Positions 1 to 5,193 of a stretch of 5,193 nt of DNA are shown here, one piece after another. Position numbers and translations under genes: made by a program. Position 1 is the first letter of the stretch. Each line of letters starts with the position of its first letter. The DNA is taken from NCBI GenBank assembly GCA_030824725.1, contig JAPJRE010000301.1, positions 1 through 5,193 on the forward strand. The letters are read 5' to 3'. The stretch is from Sphingomonas sp. (GTDB lineage: Bacteria; Pseudomonadota; Alphaproteobacteria; Sphingomonadales; Sphingomonadaceae). The notes beneath the pieces were generated by a model, which saw only the letters and a program-made list of their open reading frames with translations, was not told where the DNA came from and made no database searches.

Positions 1-1100
1 AGCCGGCCGTCGATCTCGCCGATCGAGGCCGCAGTCTCGGCCAGCGAGGCGGCGGTGCTTTCGGTGCGGCGGGCAAGATCCTCGGAGGCCTGGGCGATGT
101 CCTTGGAGCCCGTGCTGATCCCCTGCGCGCTCTGGATCACGATGCCGATCAGCGTGCGCAGATTGTCCAGCGCCTCGTTGAAGTTGCTCTTCAGCTCGGC
201 ATAGGCGGCGGGGAACGCCGCGGTGACCGGGCGGGTCAGGTCGCCCGCCTTGAGCGCGGCAAGGCTGTCGCGCAGCGCGGTGGTGACCGTCGTCTGCTCG
301 GCAGCGGCGGCTTCGGCGCGATCGCGCTCCTTGGCGATCGCCGCCTTCAGGAAGCCGTCGACCGAACGGGTGATGTCGCCGATCTCGTCCTGTTGCTCGA
401 GATGCGGCAGCCGCGCCTCGCCCGAGGACCGCGCGCGCTCGGCGATGATCTCCGCCAGCCGGCGAATCGGCGCGATCACCTTGTGGGTGATGGTGAGGAA
501 CGAGACGATTAGCACCGCGCCCGCCAGCAGCCCGAGCGCGGCCATCGAAAGGCGGGCGAACCCGGCGGCGGCCTGCGCCTTGCCGGCGATCGACTCCGAA
601 ATCTTGATCTGCAGGTCGACGAGCTTGGCGATCGCCTCCGAAACCGGGTCGATCGCCGGATACATCTCGTTGCGCACGAAGCCGTCGAGCGCCGCCGCAT
701 CGCCGGCGCTCAGGATCTTGCCGAGCCGCTCGACCTTCTCGTCGGCCACCTTCATCCGGGTTTCGGCTTCGGGCGCCAGCCTGGCCTCCTCGCCCTCGAT
801 CCGGGTGGCGCGATAGGCGCGCCACGACTTGTGCAGTTCGTCGCTGCCCGCGGCAACCTTCGTCGCCGCCTCGGCAAAGGCCATGTTGCCGTTGCGCGCC
901 TTGTGCGCGGTGTCGACGATCTCGACCGCATAGCGATCGGCCACCACCTTCAGCTCGCGCAGCGGCTTCACCCGATCGGCAAGCAGCGTGGAAAGCGCCG
1001 CCTCGCTCGACCGCGCCGACCAATAGCCGACGCCGACCAGCAGCAGCGTAGTGATGCCGAACAGGGCGAGGCAGCCGAGGAGCTTCTGCTTGATCGTCAT
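1..1100 (-). CDS. Methyl-accepting chemotaxis protein, N-terminal part (C-terminus beyond left edge)
   Basis: Inner-membrane chemoreceptor that would sense a periplasmic signal and control CheA kinase; the ligand cannot be read from sequence. The minus-strand frame from the ATG at 1100 stays open to the window edge (366 codons). A short basic N-terminus (MTIKQK) precedes TM1 at about residues 7-26. Residues 27-183 form a helical periplasmic region resembling the four-helix-bundle MCP sensor. TM2 lies at about 184-205. A HAMP domain follows at about 205-258, with Pro211 and the DEIG motif at 238-241. A second HAMP-like unit at about 265-318 contains LKAGDLT. The start of the signalling coiled coil has EDLARRTE and SLAETAAS, as in alphaproteobacterial MCPs. 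The conserved kinase-contact hairpin lies beyond the edge. A GGAG 7 bases upstream supports the start. In the methylation-type motif the usual Glu-Glu pair reads Ala-Glu. No che gene is visible nearby. The family call is secure; the subfamily is not. Confidence 0.93.
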   Translation of the reverse strand, partial: MTIKQKLLGCLALFGITTLLLVGVGYWSARSSEAALSTLLADRVKPLRELKVVADRYAVEIVDTAHKARNGNMAFAEAATKVAAGSDELHKSWRAYRATRIEGEEARLAPEAETRMKVADEKVERLGKILSAGDAAALDGFVRNEMYPAIDPVSEAIAKLVDLQIKISESIAGKAQAAAGFARLSMAALGLLAGAVLIVSFLTITHKVIAPIRRLAEIIAERARSSGEARLPHLEQQDEIGDITRSVDGFLKAAIAKERDRAEAAAAEQTTVTTALRDSLAALKAGDLTRPVTAAFPAAYAELKSNFNEALDNLRTLIGIVIQSAQGISTGSKDIAQASEDLARRTESTAASLAETAASIGEIDGR

Positions 1101-1107
1101 TCACATA

Positions 1108-1111
1108 CTCC
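1108..1111 (-). promoter_or_regulatory. Ribosome binding site of the chemoreceptor gene
   Basis: On the minus strand the sequence reads GGAG, then seven bases, then the ATG at 1100. This is good Shine-Dalgarno spacing and fixes the chemoreceptor start, which also gives the expected short cytoplasmic tail before TM1. An ATG-TGA minimal frame sits inside the spacer, and its TGA overlaps the region just before the true start. It is probably meaningless. Confidence 0.65.
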
Positions 1112-1124
1112 ACGCATCGCGACC

Positions 1125-1178
1125 GAGCGGCCGGGTGCCCCCCGCCGCTGACCTTCTCCTTGGTCTATAGAGCGGCCG
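1125..1178. repeat. Pair of 9-bp direct repeats (GAGCGGCCG)
   Basis: GAGCGGCCG occurs at 1125-1133 and again at 1170-1178, 45 bp start to start. Each copy contains the palindromic core CGGCCG. The position in a divergent promoter region would suit a regulator binding site, but short GC-rich repeats are common in DNA of this composition, so the role is speculative. Confidence 0.3.
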
Positions 1179-1231
1179 ATACCTGCACGGATCGATGGCT
1201 CTGAATTTGCGCAAGAGCGCGCGCGCGCATC

Positions 1232-1241
1232 CCGGATCCGG
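1232..1241. repeat. Perfect 10-bp palindrome upstream of aguB
   Basis: CCGGATCCGG is its own reverse complement and lies 46 bp before the aguB start codon, right after a 12-base alternating GC tract. With no loop it is more plausible as a DNA-binding half-site pair than as an RNA hairpin. It could equally be chance in GC-rich DNA. Confidence 0.3.
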
Positions 1242-1287
1242 CAGGCAAGGGCTGGATTTGGACGCGCCATCGACTACATGGCGGCGC

Positions 1288-2136
1288 ATGACCCAGATCA
1301 CTGTCGGCGCGCTCCAGCTCGCCTTTTCGAACGATATCGACGCGAACATCGCGCGCGTCTCCGAACTGGTACGCGAGGCGGCCGGCCGCGGCGCGCAGGT
1401 CGTGCTGCCGCCCGAACTGTTCGAGGGCGAGTATTTCTGCCGCGTCGAGGACGAGGGCCTGTTCGCCAACGCCAAGCCGGTGACCGAGCACAAGGCGGTG
1501 CTGGCGATGCAGGCGCTCGCCGCCGAGCTTTCGATCCACATCCCGACCAGCTTCTTCGAAGCCGATGGCCCGCACCATTATAACAGCCTCGCGATGATCG
1601 GTCCGGACGGCAAGGTCTCGGGGGTCTATCGCAAGAGCCACATTCCCGACGGCCCGGGCTATGAGGAGAAGTTCTACTTCCGCCCCGGCAACACCGGCTT
1701 CAAGGTGTGGGACGGCCCCGGCGCCACGCTGGGCGTGGGCGTGTGCTGGGACCAATGGTATCCGGAAACCGCGCGCGCGATGATGCTGATGGGCGCCGAG
1801 CTGCTCTTCTACCCGACCGCGATCGGCAGCGAGCCGCATGACGACAGCCTCGACACCGCCCGGCTGTGGCGGCGCGCGATGGTGGGGCATGCGGTCTCGA
1901 ACGTCGTACCGGTGATCGCCGCCAACCGCGTCGGCACCGAGCATGGCCAGACCTTCTACGGCACCAGCTTCATCACCGACGAGCGCGGCGACATCCTCGC
2001 CGAGCTGGATCGCACCGAGGAAGGCGTGATCACCGCGACGCTCGATCTCGATCGGGTGAAGCGCCACCGCGCCGCGTTCGGCTTCTTCCGCGATCGCCGG
2101 CCCGAACTCTACGGGCGGCTGGTGCAGGACATTTGA
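1288..2136 (+). CDS. aguB: N-carbamoylputrescine amidase
   Basis: Cytoplasmic carbon-nitrogen hydrolase (nitrilase superfamily) that hydrolyses N-carbamoylputrescine to putrescine, CO2 and ammonia, the last step of the agmatine deiminase route to putrescine. The 282-residue protein has the complete Glu-Lys-Cys triad: Glu43 in LPPELFEGEYF, Lys116 in YRKSHIPDGPGY, Cys153 in GVCWDQWYPE. The flanking blocks EKFYFRPGNTGFKVWD, FYPTAIGSEP and the C-terminal FFRDRRPELYG are typical of AguB and separate it from other nitrilase-family amidases. The start at 1288 gives MTQITVGALQ, which matches the family N-terminus. An ATG at 1195 would add 31 unrelated residues. A TTG at 1258, six bases after AAGGG, would add 10 and has the better ribosome binding site, so it cannot be excluded. 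Agmatine deiminase (aguA), often adjacent, is not in this window. The gene is convergent with the DUF418 gene. Confidence 0.95.
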   Translation: MTQITVGALQLAFSNDIDANIARVSELVREAAGRGAQVVLPPELFEGEYFCRVEDEGLFANAKPVTEHKAVLAMQALAAELSIHIPTSFFEADGPHHYNSLAMIGPDGKVSGVYRKSHIPDGPGYEEKFYFRPGNTGFKVWDGPGATLGVGVCWDQWYPETARAMMLMGAELLFYPTAIGSEPHDDSLDTARLWRRAMVGHAVSNVVPVIAANRVGTEHGQTFYGTSFITDERGDILAELDRTEEGVITATLDLDRVKRHRAAFGFFRDRRPELYGRLVQDI

Positions 2137-2143
2137 TCGAACC

Positions 2144-2169
2144 GCTCCGGCGTCTCAGCGCGCCGGAGC
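2144..2169. terminator. Hairpin at the convergent junction, possible bidirectional terminator
   Basis: GCTCCGGCG (2144-2152) and CGCCGGAGC (2161-2169) are perfectly complementary, giving a 9-bp GC-rich stem with an 8-base loop that can shrink to 6 through a T-G pair. It starts 8 bases after the aguB stop and covers the stop and last codons of the DUF418 gene, so it could end transcription from both sides. Neither strand has a T-run after the stem, so it is not a canonical intrinsic terminator. It may act as a 3' end stabiliser or with Rho. Confidence 0.5.
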
Positions 2170-3417
2170 CCGGCCCTTGCGGCGGAAGGGAATGTCCCAC
2201 CGCAGATAGGTGAGCGCGCGCCACACCCACTCGATCGGGCCATATTGGAAGCGCGCCAGCCACCAGTGCGCGGCGACGATCTGCACCAGGATCGCCGCCA
2301 GCGCGATCCACAGCCGCGTCGCCGCGTCCCAATCGTCATACTTGCCCAGGCCATAATGGTAGAAGATTGGCACGAAGACCGCCGATTGGAGAATATAGTA
2401 AGTGAGCGTGAGCCGCCCCGGCGCGGCGAGCGGCTGCACCAGACGGCGCGCCGGGCTGTCGAACAGCAGGATCACCAGCAGCGCCCAGAAGGCGGTGCCC
2501 GCCAGGTCCAGCCAAAGGTTGATCAGCGCCCAGAAGGCCCGGTTCGCACCGATCCCCCAGCCCAGCCCCACAAAGGCCTCGCGCAGCGGCTCGCGCGCGA
2601 AGAACAGGCCCACCGCCAGCACCGCCGCCGCCGGCAGCGCCACCCGGCGCCATGACCGGCTCTTCGCGAGATCGCCGAAGAAATTGCTCCGCCCGAGCAC
2701 CAGCCCGAGCAGGTACAGCCCCAGGATCTGCACCATCCTGCCATATTCGAGGAAGAACCAGTATTTGGATTGCTGCCCGTCCCAGAGGTTCACCCGCAGC
2801 ACCTGCCACAGATCGCCGCTGAGATAGACCGGCATGCCGGGATCTACCGAGGATTGCGCCGGCCCGTTCGCCCACGCCGCCCCCAGGCCGCCGGCGACCA
2901 GCTGGACGATCAGGCTCGGGCCGATCAGGCAGAACAGCGCGCCGCCCAGCAGCACGGCCTTGCTGCGGACGCGGTTGAACAGCAATAGGAGGAAGCCGAT
3001 CGCCGCCAGCGTCTGCATGATGTCGCCGCGGTAAATCAGCGCATGAAGGAAACCGATGGCTTCGAGGAGGAGCAGCCGCCACGCAAATCGCGCGGTGAAA
3101 TCCTGCCCGCGTCGCGCCGCCCGATCCATCAGGATGAAGAAACTGAAGCCGAAGCACAGCGCCAGCAGCGAAAAGCTCTTGCCCATGAACAGGGCAAAGA
3201 CGACATCCGTGATCAGGCCGGGCTTTTCGCCGGCCCAGAACAGCTCGTAGCTTTCGATGACATGCACCAGGAACAGCGCCATGAGCGCGAAACCGCGCAG
3301 CACGTCCACGACTTCCAGGCGGCGATCGGGTGCGGATGCGCCTGTCGCCGCGGGCGAGGGGTTGCGCCCGGCTGCGGGCGTTCCGGCAATGTCAGCAGTG
3401 CCAGCCATCGGCCTCAT
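2155..3417 (-). CDS. DUF418 family (YeiB-like) polytopic membrane protein
   Basis: Inner-membrane protein of 420 residues. The family has no firmly established biochemical function, and transport or acyltransfer roles are only suspected. A Pro/Ala-rich tail of about 30 residues precedes the family's N-terminal block, RLEVVDVLRGFAL (33-45). About ten hydrophobic segments follow, roughly 42-58, 68-98 (long), 112-130, 132-148, 153-175, 226-242, 258-274, 295-318, 336-352 and 368-388. The C-terminal DUF418 region (about 250-410) has the hallmark GRLTLTYYILQS at 334-345 and QYGPIEWVWRALTYLRW from 391, followed by a basic tail. The start at 3417 is preceded only by a weak purine stretch (AAAGAAG); Met4 is a possible alternative. 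The gene is divergent from the GGDEF gene, 38 bp away, and convergent with aguB, 18 bp away. Family assignment is strong; function is unknown. Confidence 0.9.
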   Translation of the reverse strand: MRPMAGTADIAGTPAAGRNPSPAATGASAPDRRLEVVDVLRGFALMALFLVHVIESYELFWAGEKPGLITDVVFALFMGKSFSLLALCFGFSFFILMDRAARRGQDFTARFAWRLLLLEAIGFLHALIYRGDIMQTLAAIGFLLLLFNRVRSKAVLLGGALFCLIGPSLIVQLVAGGLGAAWANGPAQSSVDPGMPVYLSGDLWQVLRVNLWDGQQSKYWFFLEYGRMVQILGLYLLGLVLGRSNFFGDLAKSRSWRRVALPAAAVLAVGLFFAREPLREAFVGLGWGIGANRAFWALINLWLDLAGTAFWALLVILLFDSPARRLVQPLAAPGRLTLTYYILQSAVFVPIFYHYGLGKYDDWDAATRLWIALAAILVQIVAAHWWLARFQYGPIEWVWRALTYLRWDIPFRRKGRAPAR

Positions 3418-3455
3418 TTACGTCTTCTTTGTCCGACAGGCGTAGCGACGCCACC
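3418..3455. promoter_or_regulatory. Short divergent spacer, presumed site of back-to-back promoters
   Basis: Only 38 bp separate the start codons of the DUF418 gene (minus) and the cyclase gene (plus). No clear -35/-10 pair or strong ribosome binding site is visible in either direction. Promoter elements must therefore extend into the neighbouring coding sequence, or one of the chosen starts is slightly off. This entry rests on gene arrangement, not on a recognised motif. Confidence 0.35.
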
Positions 3456-5138
3456 ATGGTTAGCGCCCTTTCCCGCCGGCTGCTCTGCATCGCGCTTGCC
3501 GCGCTGCTAATGTGCATCGTGCCCCCGGCACATGCCCAAGCGGGCGTGGCCGGTCAACCGCTTGGCGTCTGCCTGCTGTCGGACACGGGGCAGCGCGCGG
3601 ATGCCCTTGCCCGGCACCCGGAGCGGTTCGACTGTACGACGCCGCAGCACCGCTTCGGTTCCGGCAATTTCTGGGCGATGACCAGCGTGATCGATCGCCG
3701 CTCCACCTTTGCGACCCCCCTGGTCATCCGCTTCGGCAGCGTCTGGCAAGACGGGCTGACCATCCATCTCGTCTATGCAGACGGCGTGATCCGCAGCTGG
3801 CGGAGCGACGCGCGCGGGATCGCCCCGCTGATCCAGCTCGGCGCGATCGCGCAGCTCCCGGTTCCTGTGCGCGACCCGGCGCTGGTGCGCGTGCTGTTCC
3901 ATGTCGACAATGCCGCCAACGCGCGTGGGATCTTGCTGGGGCCGCGGATCGCGACGCTCGCCGAAGGCGATGCCGCCAATCTCGGGCTGGCCGCGCTCTA
4001 TGCCTTTTTCGCAGGCATGTCGCTGGCGCTGATCGTCTACAATCTCGCGCTCTGGTGCGCGATGCGGCATCGGTTCCAACTCCATTACTGCCTGCTGCTG
4101 GCGGCGCTGCTCGGCTATACGATCACCTCGTCGGGAGCCTTTGCCTGGCTGGCGCCGGCGCTGGCGAACAACGATCGCCTGCGGCTCAACTATCTGTTCA
4201 TGGGGCTGGCGGGCGGCGCCGCGGCCTTGTTCACGCGCAGCTTCTTCGAAGACAAGGACCTGCCACGCTGGGTGGGACGCTGCTCGAACGTCATCGCCAT
4301 GGCGGTGCCGCTCTCGGCCTTCGGAGTCGCAGCGTTCGGCGCGATCAATCTGCGCATCGCCGATCTGCTCTACGCGCTGACGATCGTCGGGTTGCTCGCC
4401 ATCGTCGTGCCCACCTTGTGGGGCGCATGGTACCAGCGCTCGCGATTCCTGTGGCTGTTCGCCGTCGCATGGTGCGCGCCCATCCTGCTGGCGGTGCTGC
4501 GGGTGCTCAACTCGCTCCATCTGATCGGCTGGAACTTCTGGATCGACAATTCCACGGTCGTGTCGATGGGGGCAGAGGCGCTGATCTCGTCGCTCGCCGT
4601 GGCCTATCGGATCAAGTTCCTGCGCGACGAACGCGACGCGGCGATCACCCGCGAAGTGGTCGCGCGCAAGCTGGCCGACATCGATCCGCTCACCGGGCTG
4701 CTGAACCGCCGCGCCTTCCTCCACCAAGCGATCGGGCGCGCCGAGCATCAGCAATTGCTCCTCGTCGACATCGATCATTTCAAGCGGGTCAACGAAACGC
4801 TCGGCCATGACGGGGGCGACGAGGTGCTGCGCCTGTTCGCCGCCGCGCTGCGGGGCGCCGTGCCGGACGCCGTGCTGATCGCGCGGATGGGCGGCGAGGA
4901 ATTCGCGCTGCTCACCCCGGTCGCGCAGGCAATCGAGGCCGAATCCCTGCTCGCCAGTCTGCGCAGGGCGCGCATGCCGTTCGACCTGACGATCACCGCC
5001 AGCATCGGCACGTGCAGCGGCGCGCTGGCCACCGACCTGGACTGGAAGGCGCTGTATCGCTGTGCCGACGCGGCGTTGTTCGAGGCCAAGGCAGCCGGCC
5101 GCGACCGTGCCCGCTCGCTGCGGCTGAACGCCGCTTGA
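3456..5138 (+). CDS. Membrane sensor diguanylate cyclase (7TMR-DISM plus GGDEF)
   Basis: Predicted to make c-di-GMP from two GTP in response to an extracytoplasmic signal. The 560-residue protein opens with a signal peptide: Arg7-Arg8, a hydrophobic core at 9-22, and likely cleavage after AHA (25-27). Residues 28-170 form a periplasmic domain of the DISMED2 kind with two cysteines (39, 60). Seven hydrophobic segments follow, roughly 175-200, 208-228, 243-262, 277-297, 302-322, 331-351 and 362-386, as in 7TMR-DISM receptors. A short charged helix (387-405) leads to the GGDEF domain (about 405-555): DPLTGLLNRR, DIDHFKRVN (metal ligand Asp438), GGEEF at 479-483 (Glu481), and ADAALFEAKAAGRDR. The active site is intact, but the inhibitory RxxD site is absent: PDAV occupies 470-473. 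An upstream ATG at 3330 is in frame but would overlap the divergent DUF418 gene and bury the signal peptide, so ATG 3456 is preferred despite a weak ribosome binding site. Confidence 0.92.
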   Translation: MVSALSRRLLCIALAALLMCIVPPAHAQAGVAGQPLGVCLLSDTGQRADALARHPERFDCTTPQHRFGSGNFWAMTSVIDRRSTFATPLVIRFGSVWQDGLTIHLVYADGVIRSWRSDARGIAPLIQLGAIAQLPVPVRDPALVRVLFHVDNAANARGILLGPRIATLAEGDAANLGLAALYAFFAGMSLALIVYNLALWCAMRHRFQLHYCLLLAALLGYTITSSGAFAWLAPALANNDRLRLNYLFMGLAGGAAALFTRSFFEDKDLPRWVGRCSNVIAMAVPLSAFGVAAFGAINLRIADLLYALTIVGLLAIVVPTLWGAWYQRSRFLWLFAVAWCAPILLAVLRVLNSLHLIGWNFWIDNSTVVSMGAEALISSLAVAYRIKFLRDERDAAITREVVARKLADIDPLTGLLNRRAFLHQAIGRAEHQQLLLVDIDHFKRVNETLGHDGGDEVLRLFAAALRGAVPDAVLIARMGGEEFALLTPVAQAIEAESLLASLRRARMPFDLTITASIGTCSGALATDLDWKALYRCADAALFEAKAAGRDRARSLRLNAA

Positions 5139-5144
5139 GCTTGC

Positions 5145-5161
5145 CTTGCCGCCGCGGCAGG
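5145..5161. terminator. Small hairpin after the cyclase gene, weak terminator candidate
   Basis: TGCCG (5147-5151) pairs with CGGCA (5155-5159) around a 3-base loop; a T-G wobble and a C-G pair extend the stem to 7 bp. It starts 7 bases after the cyclase stop. No T-run follows, so termination here is uncertain. Confidence 0.3.
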
Positions 5162-5174
5162 TATAGAAATGCGC

Positions 5175-5193
5175 GGAGGGAAGAGGGGTAGGA
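5175..5193 (+). promoter_or_regulatory. Purine-rich tract, possible ribosome binding site of the next gene
   Basis: The last 19 bases are almost all purines and begin GGAGGG, then GAGGGG and TAGGA. Such a tract commonly sits just before a start codon, so a plus-strand gene may begin right beyond the edge. A TATAGA at 5162-5167, 16 bases after CTTGCC (5140-5145), could be its promoter, but the match is poor. Confidence 0.3.

Larger units (their letters stand above)
1101..1287. other. Divergent intergenic region between the chemoreceptor and aguB
   Basis: This 187-bp spacer must carry the promoters of both flanking genes, which point away from each other. I could not pick a convincing -35/-10 pair on either strand. 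It contains the 9-bp direct repeat GAGCGGCCG at 1125-1133 and 1170-1178, a 12-base alternating GC tract at 1217-1228, and the perfect 10-bp palindrome CCGGATCCGG at 1232-1241. An in-frame ATG at 1195 would extend aguB through this region, but the extension has no counterpart in the amidase family and is treated as non-coding. Confidence 0.6.

Noticed and set aside
223..816. Plus-strand open frame (197 codons) over the chemoreceptor
   Set aside because: Its Ser/Ala/Arg-rich, low-complexity translation is the complement of the chemoreceptor coding sequence, which has clear TM and HAMP features.
1155..1190. TTGGTC, CTATAG and GATACC as a sigma-70-like promoter for aguB
   Set aside because: The spacing between candidate -35 and -10 boxes is wrong (13 bases for TTGGTC to GATACC) and the matches are poor. 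No pair was good enough to annotate.
1165..2067. Minus-strand open frame (300 codons) opposite aguB
   Set aside because: It is fully antisense to a gene with a complete catalytic triad, matches no family I recognise, and has the composition of a shadow frame in GC-rich DNA.
3330..3455. Upstream in-frame ATG extending the cyclase by 42 residues
   Set aside because: The extension overlaps the divergent DUF418 coding sequence, is Arg/Cys/Ser-rich without domain character, and would place the signal peptide inside the protein.
3507..4808. Long minus-strand open frame (433 codons) opposite the cyclase gene
   Set aside because: Its translation is rich in Arg, Gln, Asp and His with no recognisable domain or hydrophobic segments. 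It is the antisense shadow of a GC-rich gene with strong family motifs on the plus strand.
2155..5138. An undescribed multi-gene defence or signalling system
   Set aside because: All four genes belong to known families, alternate in strand and form no operon. There are no nuclease, toxin, NTPase or mobile-element signatures to support a system.

Overview
The window is GC-rich, with third codon positions dominated by G and C and almost no AT-rich spacer. It looks like chromosomal DNA of an alphaproteobacterium. The combination of an alphaproteobacterial-type chemoreceptor (membrane HAMP plus a second HAMP-like unit), a DUF418 membrane protein and a 7TMR-DISM/GGDEF protein is reminiscent of sphingomonads. 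That placement is inference; no 16S or other phylogenetic marker is present.

Layout, left to right. (1) Bases 1-1100, minus strand: the N-terminal two thirds or so of a methyl-accepting chemotaxis protein that runs off the left edge. (2) Bases 1101-1287: a 187-bp divergent spacer with a 9-bp direct repeat, a GC-alternating tract and a 10-bp palindrome. (3) Bases 1288-2136, plus strand: an N-carbamoylputrescine amidase (aguB) with its whole nitrilase-family catalytic triad. (4) Bases 2144-2169: a perfect 9-bp hairpin at the convergent junction. (5) Bases 2155-3417, minus strand: a DUF418 (YeiB-like) polytopic membrane protein. (6) Bases 3418-3455: a very short divergent spacer. (7) Bases 3456-5138, plus strand: a signal peptide, periplasmic domain, seven membrane helices and a GGDEF diguanylate cyclase domain. 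(8) Bases 5139-5193: a small hairpin and a purine-rich tract that may be the ribosome binding site of a gene starting just beyond the window.

The genes alternate in strand (minus, plus, minus, plus), so no two of them can form an operon. Two encode membrane-bound signal sensors: one should feed the CheA/CheY chemotaxis pathway, the other c-di-GMP synthesis. The amidase belongs to the agmatine-to-putrescine route, but its usual partner agmatine deiminase is not in the window. I see no mobile element, CRISPR array, tRNA, rRNA or phage gene, and no convincing undescribed system. The points most worth a second look are the divergent DUF418/cyclase pair with almost no intergenic room, the cyclase's degenerate inhibitory site, and the repeats upstream of aguB.
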